Assembly (NCBI RefSeq): GCF_001422815.1
Contig: NZ_LMMP01000023.1
Location: forward strand, 235,208 to 299,207
Length of the DNA: 64,000 nt
From: Methylobacterium sp. Leaf91
Lineage (GTDB): Bacteria > Pseudomonadota > Alphaproteobacteria > Rhizobiales > Beijerinckiaceae
Direction: 5' to 3'
In this document: piece after piece, positions 36,025-46,366 of the stretch
Layout: every line of letters begins with the position of its first letter
Position numbering within the stretch: the stretch's first letter is position 1
Program-made: the position numbers and the translations under genes
The notes under the pieces: generated by a model
What the model was told of the DNA's origin: nothing
The model's input: the letters and a program-made list of their open reading frames with translations, nothing else
Databases searched by the model: none

Positions 36025-38337
36025 CTAGCGGCGCGACCCGCGGTGGCGCGACCCGGTGTTGCGGATGCCGGCCGGCCTGCCGGGCGGGCCGGCCTTGTGG
36101 AAGCTTGGCGAGCGCGGAGTTCTCGTCCCTCCGGCTCCCGGCCTCGTCTGGCCTTCGGAGAGCAATTCGAAGCGGAGCGCTCCGGCGACGGCCGCCGCCT
36201 CCACCAGCCTTACCTCCACCCGGTCGCCGAGGCGATGGGTCTCGCCGCTGCGCGAGCCGACCAGGGCATGCCGCGCCTCGTCGTGGTGGTAGAAATCGTT
36301 GCCGATGGTGGAGATCGGCACGAAGCCGTCGGCACCGGTCTCGTCGAGCTTGATGAAGAGCCCGGCGCGGGTGACGCCCGAGATCTGGCCGGTGAAGGTA
36401 GCACCGACCCGGTCGGCGAGATGATGCGCGATGAGCCGGTCGATGGTCTCGCGCTCGGCCGCCATGGCGCGACGCTCGGCGGCCGAGATCTGCTCACCGA
36501 TCTGGTCGAGGGCGCCCACCGTCACGTCTGAGGACAAGCCGTCCGACCCCAGCCGGCATGCGGCGATCAGCGCCCGGTGGACGATGAGATCGGCATAGCG
36601 CCGGATCGGCGAGGTGAAATGGGCGTAGCGCCTGAGATTCAGGCCGAAATGCCCGAGATTCTGCGCTGCATAGACGGCCTGGGCCTGCGAGCGCAGCACG
36701 ACCTCGTTGATGAAGATCGCGTGCTCGGTCTCGGCCACGGAGCCGAGGATGCGGTTGAACAGGGCAGGGCGCAGGGCACCTTCCTTGGGGATCTTGATGC
36801 CGATGGAGGCCAGAACCTCGCCGAGCGCGCGCATCTTCTCCAGGGCCGGCTCGTCATGGACGCGGTAGATCAGCGGCTGCTTGGCCTGTTCCAGGGTCTC
36901 GGCGGCGGCCACGTTGGCCTGGATCATGAACTCCTCGATGAGCCGGTGCGCGTCGAGACGGGCCGGCACCACCACCCGGTCCACGGCCCCGTCCGGCGTC
37001 AGCAGCACCTTTCGCTCCGGCAGGTCGAGGGCGAGGGGGCCGCGTGCCTCGCGCGCCGCCGTCAGGGCCGCGTAGGCGGCCCAGAGCGAGCGCAGGATCG
37101 GTTCTAGCAGCGGCGCGGTCGTCTCGTCGGTGAATCCGTCGATGGCCGCCTGCGCCTGGGCGTAGGACAGCTTGGCGCGCGAGCGCATCATCACCCGGTG
37201 GAAGCTGTGGCGCTTCTTCACGCCGTCGGGGCCGATCACCATGCGCACCGCGATGGCGGGCCGATCCTCCTTTTCCCTCAGCGAGCAAAGATCGTTGGAG
37301 ATGCGCTCCGGCAGCATCGGCACGACGCGGTCCGGGAAATAGACTGAGTTGCCGCGCAACAGCGCCTCGCGGTCCAGCGCCGAGCCGGGGCGGACATAGG
37401 CGGCCACATCGGCGATGGCGACGGTGACGACGAAGCCGCCCTGATTGGCCTCGTCCGGGTCCGGCACCGCCATCACGGCGTCGTCATGGTCCTTGGCATC
37501 GGGCGGGTCGATGGTCAGGAGCGGCTCGGCGCGCCAATCTTCACGGCCCTTCATCCCCACCGGCTCCACCGCGTCGGCCTCGGCCAATGTGTCGGCGGCG
37601 AAGACGTGAGGGATGTGGTGGAGATGCAGGGCGATGAGGCTCACGGCACGCTCCGAGCCGAGCGACCCGAGGCGTTCGGTGACGCGCCCACGCGGCAGGC
37701 CGAACCGGCTCTCGCTGACGAGGCTGACGCTGACGAGGTCGCCGTCCCGCGCCTCGCCTTCCTCGCCGGCCGGGATCGCGATCTCGCGGCCCTGCGCCCG
37801 CTTCTCAACGGGCACGATGCGACCGCCATCGGGGCCGGAGCGGTAGACGCCGATCACCTCCGCCTTGTTCTTGCCGATCACCTTGATGACACGGCCGGAA
37901 TAGCGCCCGCTCTCGCCGGGAATGAGTTCGACGCGCAGAAGGGCGCGGTCCCCGATACCGGGGGCTGCGCGACCCGGCTTCTTGCCGCTGCGGGGTGAGG
38001 AGACCAGAATCTTCGGCGGGGGGCCCTTCGCATGGTCCCATTCCACCGGAACGGCGAAGAAATCGCCATCGCGATCGCGCGACTTGATATCGGCCAGCGT
38101 CACCGGCGGCAGCCGGCCGGGCGGCACCAGCCCGGCGCGTCCGCGCTCGATCTCCCCTTCCTCCTCGATCTCCTTGAGGATTCGCTTCAAGCCGATGCGA
38201 TCGGCACCCTTGATGTTGAACGCCGCGGCGATCTCGCGCTTGCCGACCTTCTCGGTCGCCTGCGCGATGAAGGCGAGAATCTGCTCGCGGGAGGGAAGGG
38301 CGCTCTGCCCGGGGTTGGGATTGATGCGTCTGGCCAA
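36025..38337 (-). CDS. rnr: ribonuclease R
   Basis: A 770-aa 3'-5' exoribonuclease that degrades structured RNA and takes part in mRNA and rRNA quality control. Order: N-terminal winged-helix (SREQILAFIAQATEKVGKRE), cold-shock-type domains, the RNB catalytic domain with DPPDAKDHDDAV (metal-binding aspartates) and SNDLCSLREKEDRPA, then an S1 domain near the C-terminus (GATFTGQISGVTRAGLFIKL) and a basic tail. The start is unsure: I prefer the TTG at 38337, giving MARRINPNPGQSALP as in related proteins; an ATG at 38424 adds 29 residues. Confidence 0.92.
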   Translation of the reverse strand: MARRINPNPGQSALPSREQILAFIAQATEKVGKREIAAAFNIKGADRIGLKRILKEIEEEGEIERGRAGLVPPGRLPPVTLADIKSRDRDGDFFAVPVEWDHAKGPPPKILVSSPRSGKKPGRAAPGIGDRALLRVELIPGESGRYSGRVIKVIGKNKAEVIGVYRSGPDGGRIVPVEKRAQGREIAIPAGEEGEARDGDLVSVSLVSESRFGLPRGRVTERLGSLGSERAVSLIALHLHHIPHVFAADTLAEADAVEPVGMKGREDWRAEPLLTIDPPDAKDHDDAVMAVPDPDEANQGGFVVTVAIADVAAYVRPGSALDREALLRGNSVYFPDRVVPMLPERISNDLCSLREKEDRPAIAVRMVIGPDGVKKRHSFHRVMMRSRAKLSYAQAQAAIDGFTDETTAPLLEPILRSLWAAYAALTAAREARGPLALDLPERKVLLTPDGAVDRVVVPARLDAHRLIEEFMIQANVAAAETLEQAKQPLIYRVHDEPALEKMRALGEVLASIGIKIPKEGALRPALFNRILGSVAETEHAIFINEVVLRSQAQAVYAAQNLGHFGLNLRRYAHFTSPIRRYADLIVHRALIAACRLGSDGLSSDVTVGALDQIGEQISAAERRAMAAERETIDRLIAHHLADRVGATFTGQISGVTRAGLFIKLDETGADGFVPISTIGNDFYHHDEARHALVGSRSGETHRLGDRVEVRLVEAAAVAGALRFELLSEGQTRPGAGGTRTPRSPSFHKAGPPGRPAGIRNTGSRHRGSRR

Positions 38338-38475
38338 ATGTCTCTGGGCTCGAACTCGTCTAACCCGCCGCTCATGTCTTCGCGGCGAGAGGTCGAAAAG
38401 CCTCAGGCTCGGGCCTTTCCACATCCGTTAACATGGGACCGCGCGAGGCCGGGGGCAATGTTCTTCCGATGTTCA

Positions 38476-38802
38476 TCAACCGGTGGACGCGGAACCGACG
38501 ATCCGCTCCACCCCGGCATCGATGTCGAAACCCGGATCGGTGATGTCGGCGAGGCTGAACGGGCAGGCGACCGGCAGCGTGAACGAGACCCGGGTCTCCG
38601 AGGCGCGAAAATCGGGGGCCTCCGCCTCGCGGACGGCCAAGGTCCAGATCCCGTCGATCTTCAACCCCGCCACCGCCGACGGGTCCGAGGCGAGCACGGC
38701 ATGGGCGCGCCTCGCCTCGTCACGCCAGCGAAGACTCGCCGCGTCGTCGGAGATCAGTGCCGCCTTCACGAGACTGGCGAGAAGGGTCTGAAGAATCGTC
38801 AT
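38476..38802 (-). CDS. hypothetical protein, DUF29-like C-terminal part
   Basis: A 108-aa soluble protein. The end (FTLPVACPFSLADITDPGF) and the W-RDEARRAHAVLASDPS segment resemble the C-terminal two thirds of DUF29 proteins, but the usual N-terminal part of that family is missing, so it may be a remnant or a distant relative. ATG 38802 has GGAGG eleven bases upstream; the frame extends to 38826. No partner genes suggest a role. Confidence 0.5.
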   Translation of the reverse strand: MTILQTLLASLVKAALISDDAASLRWRDEARRAHAVLASDPSAVAGLKIDGIWTLAVREAEAPDFRASETRVSFTLPVACPFSLADITDPGFDIDAGVERIVGSASTG

Positions 38803-38929
38803 CTTTGCTGCGGCCTCCGGCATCATGGATGGTCAACGCGCAAAACCCGCGCCGGGCCACGCATCGGCGGATCCCCGGCACGGAGCACCACCGTCAGAGC
38901 CCGTTTGAGTCGCTTTTCCAACGCTCTAC

Positions 38930-39033
38930 CTCATCCTGAGGTGCCGCGTAGCGGCCTCGCAGGAGGCTTCAGGACACCGCGCCAACTGGAGGACCCCCTC
39001 AAAGCCCGCTGACGCGGGCACCTCGGGATGAAG
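38930..39033. repeat. REP-like inverted-repeat element
   Basis: CTCATCCTGAGGTGCC at the left and TTCATCCCGAGGTGCC (complement strand) at the right bound about 100 bases containing further small dyads (GCCGCGTAGCGGCC; GCCCGCTGACGCGGGC). Elements with CTCATCCTGAGG ends are common intergenic repeats in this bacterial group. Genome copy number was not checked. Confidence 0.6.
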
Positions 39034-39098
39034 CGTCTGCTGGGATGATCGACCCTGGCATCAGCATCCGACGAGACATGCGATCGAACAGACCCCAA

Positions 39099-39677
39099 TC
39101 AGTAGGGCGTGCCCTTGGCGCGCTGCGCCTTGAGGGCCTCGGCGTGCCAGACCAGCTCGTCGAGGAACCGCTTGGCGGCCTTGCCCAGCCATTCCTCCTG
39201 CGGCACGCCCTCTTCGTCGAGCACCTTGTGGATGCGAGGGATCGGCAGCAGCGACGCGATGCTCGGTGCACCGAGCTCGGCCATCATAGCCCGGAGCTGC
39301 ATCGCCGCGCGGACGCCGCCATATTGGCCGGCCGAGTAACACACGATGGCCGAGGGCCGCCAGAAATACTCTTCGAGGAAGTGATCCAGCGTGTTCGAGA
39401 GGGCCGGCGGGATCGAATGGTTGTACTCGGCCGAGACGACCACGAACGCATCCGACCGGCGGTAGAGCGTGGCGAGGTCCTCGAGCACCGGAGGCGCCTC
39501 GCCCTTGGGATATTCCTTGTACATCTTGTCGAGGAGCGGCAGCTTCAACTCGGCCGGGTCCACCAGCGGAGCCTCGATGCCGCGTTCCCGCAGGCGCGCC
39601 ACGAGGAAGCGCGCCGCGCGCAAGCCCTGGCGTTCGCTGCGGACGGAACCGAGGATGACGGGGATCACGAGGGACAT
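39099..39677 (-). CDS. NADPH-dependent FMN reductase family protein
   Basis: A 192-aa flavodoxin-fold protein. The N-terminal phosphate loop ILGSVRSERQGLRAARFL binds FMN phosphate, and VVVSAEYNHSIPPALSNTLDH is the family's second hallmark. Reduces flavin, quinones or chromate-like substrates with NAD(P)H; the true substrate is unknown. Single gene on the minus strand. Confidence 0.9.
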   Translation of the reverse strand: MSLVIPVILGSVRSERQGLRAARFLVARLRERGIEAPLVDPAELKLPLLDKMYKEYPKGEAPPVLEDLATLYRRSDAFVVVSAEYNHSIPPALSNTLDHFLEEYFWRPSAIVCYSAGQYGGVRAAMQLRAMMAELGAPSIASLLPIPRIHKVLDEEGVPQEEWLGKAAKRFLDELVWHAEALKAQRAKGTPY

Positions 39678-39798
39678 GGCGCTGCTCCGGCAAAGATGAA
39701 CGCGGGTTCGCTCATCGTACCGCCGTTGGCGAATGCTGTCGCGTCCGTGCGTCTGGAAGCGCCGGATCTTTACGGTCCGGGCCGATCCTGGCTCTTCG

Positions 39799-40635
39799 TC
39801 AGGCGGCGTTGAGGCAGCACTTCTTGTACTTCTTCCCGCTTCCGCACGGGCAGGGATCGTTCCGGCCGATCTTCACCGGATTGCGGATTGGAAGGCCCGC
39901 CCCCTCGGCGGTCCAGGCCAAGGCCCCGATCGGGTCGTCGAACGTGCCGTAGTGCTGTCCGTCGAACCGCTGCATGTCGTTGGGCTTCGCGGTCGCCCGG
40001 CGCAAGGTGGTGTGAAACCACCCTGCATCGCTGAACTCGTCGCTCAGGCGGCCGTCGGCCCTGGCGGCCGTGCTCCGCAGGGCGAGATCCGCGTAGCCGA
40101 GGAGCGCGATGGTCTCCTCCCAGCCGACCCAGGCGACGTCGCCCTCGACGGCGGCGCGCTTGTCGTCGAAGCGGACGAGGAGATCGTGGGTCTGGGTCCG
40201 GTCGATCCGTCCGGTCTGGGTCAGGTAGGCAAGGGCGGCGAAGACCTCGTTGCGGGCAAAGCCATCCACTGTCGAATCGAGCAGCAGCGCATGCATCGGC
40301 GCGACGTCGCCGTCGAACAGGCTGGTGAGCACCTTCGCCATGGTGGTGGTCAGCGCGTCGCCGAGGAGGGCGTCGAGCCCGTCTGAATCCTCACGCCGCA
40401 GGATGGTGAGAAGCGGAGTGAAGGCCCGCGTCTCGCCGACCGCCGCCAGGATGTGTACTCCCCAGAACAGCAGGTTGCCCTGCGCCTCGTCGAGCTCCTT
40501 GCCGTCTGCCGCCAAAGCGAGAACGGCGAGGACCGGTTCGGCGATGTCGGCCGGGCTCGCCAGGGCCTGAAGCATCGCCTCCTTCGGCAGATGCTTGGCG
40601 GCCGACAAGACGTCGATCAGTTCCTGGTTCGCCAT
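39799..40635 (-). CDS. DUF1186 protein with SEC-C zinc motif
   Basis: A 278-aa protein. The main part is an alpha-helical, HEAT-like DUF1186 region ([21 protein letters not shown] to about residue 245). It ends in a SEC-C motif, [17 protein letters not shown], which binds zinc and in SecA mediates SecB or ribosome contact. The start MANQEL at 40635 is 38 bases from the pheT stop; the longer open frame above it is the shadow of pheT. Function is unknown; the zinc motif hints at protein-export or translation contacts. Confidence 0.88.
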   Translation of the reverse strand: MANQELIDVLSAAKHLPKEAMLQALASPADIAEPVLAVLALAADGKELDEAQGNLLFWGVHILAAVGETRAFTPLLTILRREDSDGLDALLGDALTTTMAKVLTSLFDGDVAPMHALLLDSTVDGFARNEVFAALAYLTQTGRIDRTQTHDLLVRFDDKRAAVEGDVAWVGWEETIALLGYADLALRSTAARADGRLSDEFSDAGWFHTTLRRATAKPNDMQRFDGQHYGTFDDPIGALAWTAEGAGLPIRNPVKIGRNDPCPCGSGKKYKKCCLNAA

Positions 40636-40673
40636 GTGATCGGCTTCCTTGTCTGAGGTTCCGAGAGCCGGCC

Positions 40674-43097
40674 TCAGCCTCTCAAAGTCGCGCCGGTCTT
40701 GCGGGCGACCTCGGCCACGATCTTGGCCGTCACGGCCTCGATCTCCGCATCGGTCAGGGTCCGCTCCACCGGTTGGAGCCTCACCGCGATGGCGACGGAT
40801 TTCGCGCCCTCGGGAATGCCCGTCCCCTCGTAGATGTCGAAGACGTCGATTCCCGCGATGAGCTTGCGCTCGGCAGCTTGCGCCGCCTTCACCACGTCGC
40901 CCGCCGCAACGTCGCGCCCGACGACGAAGGCGAAGTCGCGCGAGATCGCCTGGAAGTCGGAGAGGGCCAGCGCAGGCTTCACCTTGGTGGGGCGGTATTT
41001 CGGCAGGGGGATCGTATCCAGCGTGATTTCGAAGGCCACGAGCGTGCCCTTCAGGTCCAGAGCTTTCATCACCCGGGGATGGATCTCGCCGAAATAGCCG
41101 ATCTGGTTCTTCGGCCCGAACTGCATCGTGCCGGAGCGTCCGGGATGAAGCCAAGCGGGGCCACCCGCCACGAGCTGGAGACCGCCGGTCGGTACGCCGA
41201 GGGCGGTGAGGAGCGCCAGCGCGTCGGCCTTGGCCTCGAATGCATCGACGGTGGCGGCGGCCCCCGACCAATGGCGGCCGGCGCCGTCGTGGCGTGCCGT
41301 TCCCCGGCGAATGGCCGTGGCGCGGATCGACTGGCCCTCGGGCTGGTCGGTCTCGAAGCATTGCCCGACCTCGAACAGGGCGACGTCGCCATAGCCGCGG
41401 TCGGCGTTGCGCTGGGCCGCCCGGAGCAGGCCCGGAACGAGGCTCGGGCGCATGTCCGAGAGATCGGCGGCGATGGGGTTGGCCAGCGCCAGATCCGCCT
41501 TGCCGCCGCCGAACAGGACGGCGTCGTCATGCGGGATGAACGACCACGTCACCGCCTCCACGAGGCCGCGCGTGGCCAGCGCCCGCTTGGCGAGGCGCGT
41601 GCGCTTCTGCAGGGGCGTCAGCGTCGCCTTGGCGATGGCGGCATCGCCGCGCGTCAGCGGCTTCGGCTCAATCCGGTCGAGGCCGGCGATGCGGATGATC
41701 TCCTCCACGAGATCGGCCTTGCCTTCCACATCCGAGCGCCAGGACGGGGTGAGAACCTTCACCCGGTCGCCCGAGCCGGCCACGTGGAACCCGAGGGTCT
41801 CCAACGTCACCTTCATCTCGGCGCGGGACAGCTCGATCCCGGCGAGCCGGCGGGTCTCGGTCCAGGGAAAATCGATGACGCGTTCCGTCTCGGGCAAGTC
41901 ACCGGCGATCACCGCCTCGCTCGCCGTGCCGCCGCAGATCTCGACGACCATGCGGGTGGCGAGGTCGAGCCCCGGCAGGGCGAAAACGGGGTCGACGCCG
42001 CGCTCGAAGCGGTAGCGGGCATCGGTGATGATGCCGAGGCGCCGGCCGCTCTGGGCGATGTTCACCGGGTCCCACAGGGCGGATTCGATGATGACGTCCA
42101 CGGTGGCGTCGTCGCAGCCGGAGGCCTCGCCGCCGATGATGCCGCCGATGGATTCGGGGCCGTTCTCGTCGGCGATGACGACGATGCCGTCATCGAGCGC
42201 ATAGGTCTTGCCGTCGAGCGCCTTCAGGCTCTCGCCGTCGCGGGCGCGACGGACCGTGAGAGCGCCCTTCACCTTGGCCGCGTCGAAAACGTGGAGCGGG
42301 CGTCCGCGATCGAAGGTGAGGTAGTTGGTGATGTCGACGAGAGCGTTGATCGGGCGAAGGCCGATGGCGCGCAGGCGGGCCTGCATCCAGTCGGGGGAGG
42401 GGCCGTTCTTCACGCCGCGCACGAGGCGCAGGGCGAAATAGGGGCACAATCCCTTGTCCGCGGGCTCGAAATCGAGGGCGACCGGCACGGGGCACTCGCC
42501 CTCGCCACGCACAGGCGGCATCGGCTCGCGCTTCAAGACGCCGATGCCGGCAGCCGAGAGATCGCGGGCGATGCCGTGGATCGAGGTACAATCCGGGCGG
42601 TTCGGGGTGAGGTTGATCTCGATGACCGGATCGTCGAGCCCGGCATAGAGCGCGTAGGCCTGGCCGGTCGGGGCGTCCGCCGGCAGATCGAGGATGCCGC
42701 TGGACTCATCGCCGAGGCCGAGTTCGGCGCCCGAGCACAGCATGCCGAGGCTCTCGACGCCCCGGATGTTGCCGACCGCCAAGGTCTTGTCGAGACCGGG
42801 CACGTAGGTGCCGGGGGGCGCGAACACCGTCTTCATCCCGGCGCGCGCATTCGGCGCTCCGCAGACGACCTGCACGGGCTGCCCGTCACCGGCATCCACG
42901 GTGCAGACACGCAAACGGTCGGCATTGGGGTGCTGTTCGGCCGTGAGCACATGGGCGACGACAAAAGGCGCGAGCGCCGCCGCCTTGTCTTCGATGCCTT
43001 CGACTTCGAGGCCGATCCGCGTCAGCGTCTCGGAGATATTCTCCAGAGACGAATCGGTGTCGAGGTGCTCCTTGAGCCAGGAGAGGGTGAATTTCAT
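40674..43097 (-). CDS. pheT: phenylalanine-tRNA ligase beta subunit
   Basis: An 807-aa subunit of the (alpha beta)2 enzyme that charges tRNA-Phe. Domains in order: B1/EMAP-like tRNA-binding domain ([20 protein letters not shown]), B3/B4 editing region, B5, catalytic-like core ([13 protein letters not shown]) and the C-terminal anticodon-binding FDX-ACB domain (FEDLDIYE-like [22 protein letters not shown]). Complete. Unusually, 833 bases and two small genes separate it from pheS, which it normally follows directly; all are on the same strand. Confidence 0.96.
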   Translation of the reverse strand: MKFTLSWLKEHLDTDSSLENISETLTRIGLEVEGIEDKAAALAPFVVAHVLTAEQHPNADRLRVCTVDAGDGQPVQVVCGAPNARAGMKTVFAPPGTYVPGLDKTLAVGNIRGVESLGMLCSGAELGLGDESSGILDLPADAPTGQAYALYAGLDDPVIEINLTPNRPDCTSIHGIARDLSAAGIGVLKREPMPPVRGEGECPVPVALDFEPADKGLCPYFALRLVRGVKNGPSPDWMQARLRAIGLRPINALVDITNYLTFDRGRPLHVFDAAKVKGALTVRRARDGESLKALDGKTYALDDGIVVIADENGPESIGGIIGGEASGCDDATVDVIIESALWDPVNIAQSGRRLGIITDARYRFERGVDPVFALPGLDLATRMVVEICGGTASEAVIAGDLPETERVIDFPWTETRRLAGIELSRAEMKVTLETLGFHVAGSGDRVKVLTPSWRSDVEGKADLVEEIIRIAGLDRIEPKPLTRGDAAIAKATLTPLQKRTRLAKRALATRGLVEAVTWSFIPHDDAVLFGGGKADLALANPIAADLSDMRPSLVPGLLRAAQRNADRGYGDVALFEVGQCFETDQPEGQSIRATAIRRGTARHDGAGRHWSGAAATVDAFEAKADALALLTALGVPTGGLQLVAGGPAWLHPGRSGTMQFGPKNQIGYFGEIHPRVMKALDLKGTLVAFEITLDTIPLPKYRPTKVKPALALSDFQAISRDFAFVVGRDVAAGDVVKAAQAAERKLIAGIDVFDIYEGTGIPEGAKSVAIAVRLQPVERTLTDAEIEAVTAKIVAEVARKTGATLRG

Positions 43098-43114
43098 GAG
43101 TTCGTCTCTTCGGC

Positions 43115-43600
43115 TCAGAGGGGCCGGGTTCTGGCGATCAGGAGAACCGCAAGCTTCTTGCGGTCGAGCGTCGTGAGAGATTCGATCAACGTCACGGTCT
43201 GTTCCGCAAGCTCGATGTAGCGCAACGTCTCGTCATGACGAACCTTCAGAGTAGGCGGCGAATAGTCGGCGGCGTTTCGAGCTTCCTGCAAACTCAGGAA
43301 GTTATTGCCGATATCGGTAACGGTCGGTCCGATCAGGTTCGCATCCCGGCTGTTGAGACGCTTCTTTGCCGTTCCATGATCGAGCAGGCGGTAGATCGGT
43401 TCGACGATGTCGTTCTCCTGGGTCCACCCGATCAATTCACTCGCGCAAATGAAGCAGAGAGCGTGAAAGACAGAATAGTAGGCCCCGCTGACCGCCCGGC
43501 GCATCGCCGCTTTGCGCAGGTTCACCCGGCCGCGCGTGTCCGCGAGCGTGCGGGATGTTTCCAGGAGATCGTAGACGAGTGGATTTCCGAGCCTCGGCAT
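43115..43600 (-). CDS. HEPN-like protein
   Basis: A 161-aa helical protein. [25 protein letters not shown] and [14 protein letters not shown] followed by [16 protein letters not shown] match a family of HEPN-type proteins (paired helices around Y-Y-x-x-F-H-A and R-x-x-A-D-Y). A canonical R-x4-6-H ribonuclease motif is not obvious, so activity is uncertain. Its ATG overlaps the upstream stop (TGATG), so it is translated together with the 102-aa protein. The pair sits between pheS and pheT, seventeen bases before pheT, on the same strand. Confidence 0.7.
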   Translation of the reverse strand: MPRLGNPLVYDLLETSRTLADTRGRVNLRKAAMRRAVSGAYYSVFHALCFICASELIGWTQENDIVEPIYRLLDHGTAKKRLNSRDANLIGPTVTDIGNNFLSLQEARNAADYSPPTLKVRHDETLRYIELAEQTVTLIESLTTLDRKKLAVLLIARTRPL

Positions 43601-43908
43601 CAATGCCGGTCCGGCATTGGTTCCGATGGGTCGTCGCCGAGCACTTCGTCATCCGGATAATCGTAGCGGATGTACGGAAATCGCTCCTCCCCCTTATCGA
43701 GCAGCCGTTTCCGTAGAGCCGACAGAGCCCTGGTCGAAGCGTCTCCGCTGGTCACCCCTGCCTTCGGCCTGAAATGCGCCGTCACATGAAGCGAGGGCTC
43801 ACCGTCGAAGTCGGGAGCCGGACGAACATCGGCGCTCTCGAACCCGTGTGGTCCGAGCGTTTCCCGCAGCACCTCGTTGGCGACCTGTCGGATCTCCTGC
43901 TCGGTCAT
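43600..43908 (-). CDS. partner protein of the HEPN-like gene, 102 aa
   Basis: A small soluble protein, MTEQEIRQVANEVLRETLG at the N-terminus, a beta-rich middle (EPSLHVTAHFRPKAGV), a helix (STRALSALRKRLLDKGEE) and an acidic tail. It has no nucleotidyltransferase motif, so it is not a typical MNT antitoxin. I do not recognise the family. Because it is encoded just ahead of, and overlapping, the HEPN-like gene, an antitoxin or regulatory-partner role is a reasonable guess only. The start at 43908 is preferred over 43929 because the extra seven residues look non-conserved. Confidence 0.62.
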   Translation of the reverse strand: MTEQEIRQVANEVLRETLGPHGFESADVRPAPDFDGEPSLHVTAHFRPKAGVTSGDASTRALSALRKRLLDKGEERFPYIRYDYPDDEVLGDDPSEPMPDRH

Positions 43909-43930
43909 GCACGATCCCTCCCTCGGCATC

Positions 43931-45013
43931 CTAACTCGTCAGCCCGGCCACCAGGCTCGGGATATCGAGCGGGCGGAAGCCGTAATGCTCCAGCCAGCGC
44001 ACATCCGCCTCGAAGAACGGGCGCAGGTCGGGCGTGCCGTATTTCAGCATGGCGATCCGGTCGATGCCCATGCCGAAGGCGAAGCCTTGGACGAAGTCCG
44101 GGTCGTAGCCGCAATTCCTGAGCACGTTCGGATGGACCATGCCGCAGCCGAGGATTTCGAGCCAGTCGGTGCCCTCACCGAAGCGGATCTCGCCGCCTTT
44201 GCGCGAACACTGGATATCGACCTCGGCCGACGGCTCGGTGAAGGGGAAGAAGGACGGCCGGAAGCGCATCTTCACCGCATCGACCTCGAAGAAGGTGCGG
44301 CAGAACTCCTCCAGCACCCATTTCAGGTTGGCGATGGTGGCGCTCTTGTCGATCACCAGCCCCTCCACCTGATGGAACATCGGCGTATGGGTCTGGTCGG
44401 AATCGTGCCGGTAGGTACGGCCGGGGCAGATCACGCGGATCGGCGGCTCCTGGGACCGCATGGTGCGGATCTGGACCGGCGACGTATGGGTGCGCAGCAC
44501 CTTGCGCTGGCCGTTGCGGTCGGGCGCCAGGAAGAAGGTGTCGTGCATCTCGCGCGCCGGATGGCCGGGCGGGAAGTTGAGAGCGGTGAAGTTGTAGTCG
44601 TCGGTCTCGATGTCCGGGCCTTCGGCCACCGAGAAGCCCATATCGGCGAAGATCGCGGTGATCTCGTCCATGACCTGGCTGATCGGATGGATGCGCCCAC
44701 GCGCTTCCGGCGCCTCACGCACCGGCAGGGTGACGTCGATCCGCTCCGCCGCGAGGCGGGCTTCGAGGGCGGCCTCTGTGAGCGCCTCGCGCCGCGTGGC
44801 GATGGCGCCCTGCACCCTGTCGCGCAGGCCGTTGATGAGCGGACCGCGCTCCTTGCGCTCCTCCGGCGTCATGCTGCCGAGGGTCTTCAACAGGTCGGAG
44901 ATCGAGCCCTTCTTGCCGAGCGCAGCGACGCGCACGGCGTCGAGGGAGGCCTCGTCGGATGCGCTCCCGACCTGTCCGAGCAGATCGCCTTCGAGGGTTT
45001 CGAGATCGGTCAT
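43931..45013 (-). CDS. pheS: phenylalanine-tRNA ligase alpha subunit
   Basis: A 360-aa class II aminoacyl-tRNA synthetase subunit. An N-terminal coiled coil (about 1-85) precedes the catalytic core: motif 2 ([26 protein letters not shown]) and motif 3 ([14 protein letters not shown]). The start at 45013 gives the usual N-terminus [10 protein letters not shown]; the frame continues upstream without support. Followed by the HEPN-like cassette and then pheT. Confidence 0.96.
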   Translation of the reverse strand: MTDLETLEGDLLGQVGSASDEASLDAVRVAALGKKGSISDLLKTLGSMTPEERKERGPLINGLRDRVQGAIATRREALTEAALEARLAAERIDVTLPVREAPEARGRIHPISQVMDEITAIFADMGFSVAEGPDIETDDYNFTALNFPPGHPAREMHDTFFLAPDRNGQRKVLRTHTSPVQIRTMRSQEPPIRVICPGRTYRHDSDQTHTPMFHQVEGLVIDKSATIANLKWVLEEFCRTFFEVDAVKMRFRPSFFPFTEPSAEVDIQCSRKGGEIRFGEGTDWLEILGCGMVHPNVLRNCGYDPDFVQGFAFGMGIDRIAMLKYGTPDLRPFFEADVRWLEHYGFRPLDIPSLVAGLTS

Positions 45014-45130
45014 CGGTTCAAACCACCGGTTGGCATCTGGCCTTCGGATCGTGTGCGGCCCCCGCGAGCGGTTTTGCGGGTAAGCGCCGCCAATGCAAGC
45101 GCGCCTGCCGACGATCCTTTGCAAAAGACG

Positions 45131-45159
45131 AAGGCGCGGCACCTCTCGGCCCGCGCCTT
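45131..45159 (-). terminator. hairpin after rplT
   Basis: AAGGCGCGG pairs with CCGCGCCTT (11-base loop); on the minus strand it is followed by CGTCTTTTGC. Lies 54 bases past the rplT stop. Probable intrinsic terminator separating rpmI-rplT from pheS. Confidence 0.55.
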
Positions 45160-45212
45160 TCGCATCGACGAATGAGAGGGCGTGTGAACGCGCCTCAGGC
45201 AGCCTTCACGAA

Positions 45213-45587
45213 TCAGGCAGCCTTGGCGAGGTCCGGAAGAGCGGCCTTGGCCTTCTCCACGACGACCGCGAAGCTGGCCGGCTCGTGAATGGCGAGCTCG
45301 GACAGAGCCTTGCGGTCCACCTCGATGCCGGACTTCGCGAGACCGTTGATGAAGCGCGAATAGGTCAGGCCGTGCTCGCGGACAGCGGCGTTGAGGCGCT
45401 GGATCCAGAGAGCGCGGAACGTGCGCTTCTTGTTCTTACGATCACGGTAGGCATACTGCATGCCCTTCTCGACCGCCTGCTTGGCGATCCGGATCGTATT
45501 CTTGCGCCGGCCGTAATAGCCACGGGCGGCCTTGAGGACTTTCTTGTGCTTTGCGTGACTGGTCACGCCGCGCTTGACGCGGGCCAT
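45213..45587 (-). CDS. rplT: 50S ribosomal protein bL20
   Basis: A 124-aa basic protein. The N-terminus [20 protein letters not shown] with [10 protein letters not shown] and the globular C-terminus ([19 protein letters not shown]) are diagnostic of bL20, an early 50S assembly protein. It follows rpmI by 46 bases on the same strand. In other bacteria L20 represses its own operon at an mRNA site; nothing like that was seen here. Confidence 0.97.
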   Translation of the reverse strand: MARVKRGVTSHAKHKKVLKAARGYYGRRKNTIRIAKQAVEKGMQYAYRDRKNKKRTFRALWIQRLNAAVREHGLTYSRFINGLAKSGIEVDRKALSELAIHEPASFAVVVEKAKAALPDLAKAA

Positions 45588-45633
45588 GGGTTCTCTCCTG
45601 GATTACGAAAACAGTATCGGCTGCGGCGAAGGA

Positions 45634-45837
45634 TTACCGGCTGTTGGGCAGGAAATACTTCTTCACGTTGGCAGCATCGCCCTCGAACAGGGTGGTGGTG
45701 CCGCGCAGGTTGCGGATCTGCTTCGTCGTCCGCTTGATCATTCCGTGGCGCTTACCGGCCTGGGCATACATGACCTTGCCGGTGCCGGTGATCTTGAAGC
45801 GCTTTTTCGCGCCCGACTTGGTTTTCAGCTTGGGCAT
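45634..45837 (-). CDS. rpmI: 50S ribosomal protein bL35
   Basis: A 67-aa basic protein beginning [20 protein letters not shown] and ending KKYFLPNSR, matching bL35 along its length. GGAGAG is upstream of ATG 45837. Forms an operon with rplT; infC, often adjacent, is not in the window. Confidence 0.97.
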   Translation of the reverse strand: MPKLKTKSGAKKRFKITGTGKVMYAQAGKRHGMIKRTTKQIRNLRGTTTLFEGDAANVKKYFLPNSR

Positions 45838-46155
45838 TTGGCTCTCCTGAACGCGCATGCCCTCCGACCCTGGGACAGGTCGAAGGCGTGCGCTCGGTTG
45901 ATGCTTCTGATGGAGCAGCACGAACCGCCACGGCAGCCCTATCGGCCGGGCGGTTCAACGCGAGGGGGCGTATGACAGAAAAGAGACGTGGTTTCAATGG
46001 CGGCTGCGCTCGCCGGGTCGTCGCCTCTCGCCCCCGAGCGCTCGGCAAAGCGACCGCCGTCGGATTTTCCATGGAAATGCTGCGTCCGGTTGCTTGACAG
46101 GCCGGGGTGCGGAAACTAGACCCCCGACACCGCCGGAAACGGGGCGGGACGCCGT
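45838..46155. other. rpmI upstream region, no gene seen
   Basis: About 320 bases between rpmI and the first tRNA-Asp gene. It should hold the rpmI-rplT promoter and leader. I could not recognise an L20-type leader fold, a riboswitch or a supportable reading frame. Confidence 0.4.
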
Positions 46156-46232
46156 GCGGGCGTAGCTCAGTTGGTTAGAGTGCCGGCCTGTCACGCCGGA
46201 GGTCGCGGGTTCGAGTCCCGTCGCCCGCGCCA
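46156..46232 (+). tRNA. tRNA-Asp (GTC), copy 1
   Basis: Acceptor stem GCGGGCG/CGCCCGC, D-arm TAGCTCAGTTGGTTAGA, anticodon GTC in CCTGTCACG, T-arm CGCGGGTTCGAGTCCCGT, discriminator G, encoded CCA. 77 nt. Confidence 0.97.
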
Positions 46233-46289
46233 CGTCCATCATCGGCCTGCATCATGCGGGACGATCCGAATGCCCGGCTACCCAGATAC

Positions 46290-46366
46290 GCGGGCGTAGC
46301 TCAGTTGGTTAGAGTGCCGGCCTGTCACGCCGGAGGTCGCGGGTTCGAGTCCCGTCGCCCGCGCCA
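46290..46366 (+). tRNA. tRNA-Asp (GTC), copy 2
   Basis: Identical base for base to the copy 57 bases upstream, including encoded CCA. The tandem pair is probably one transcript and maintained by gene conversion. Confidence 0.97.
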
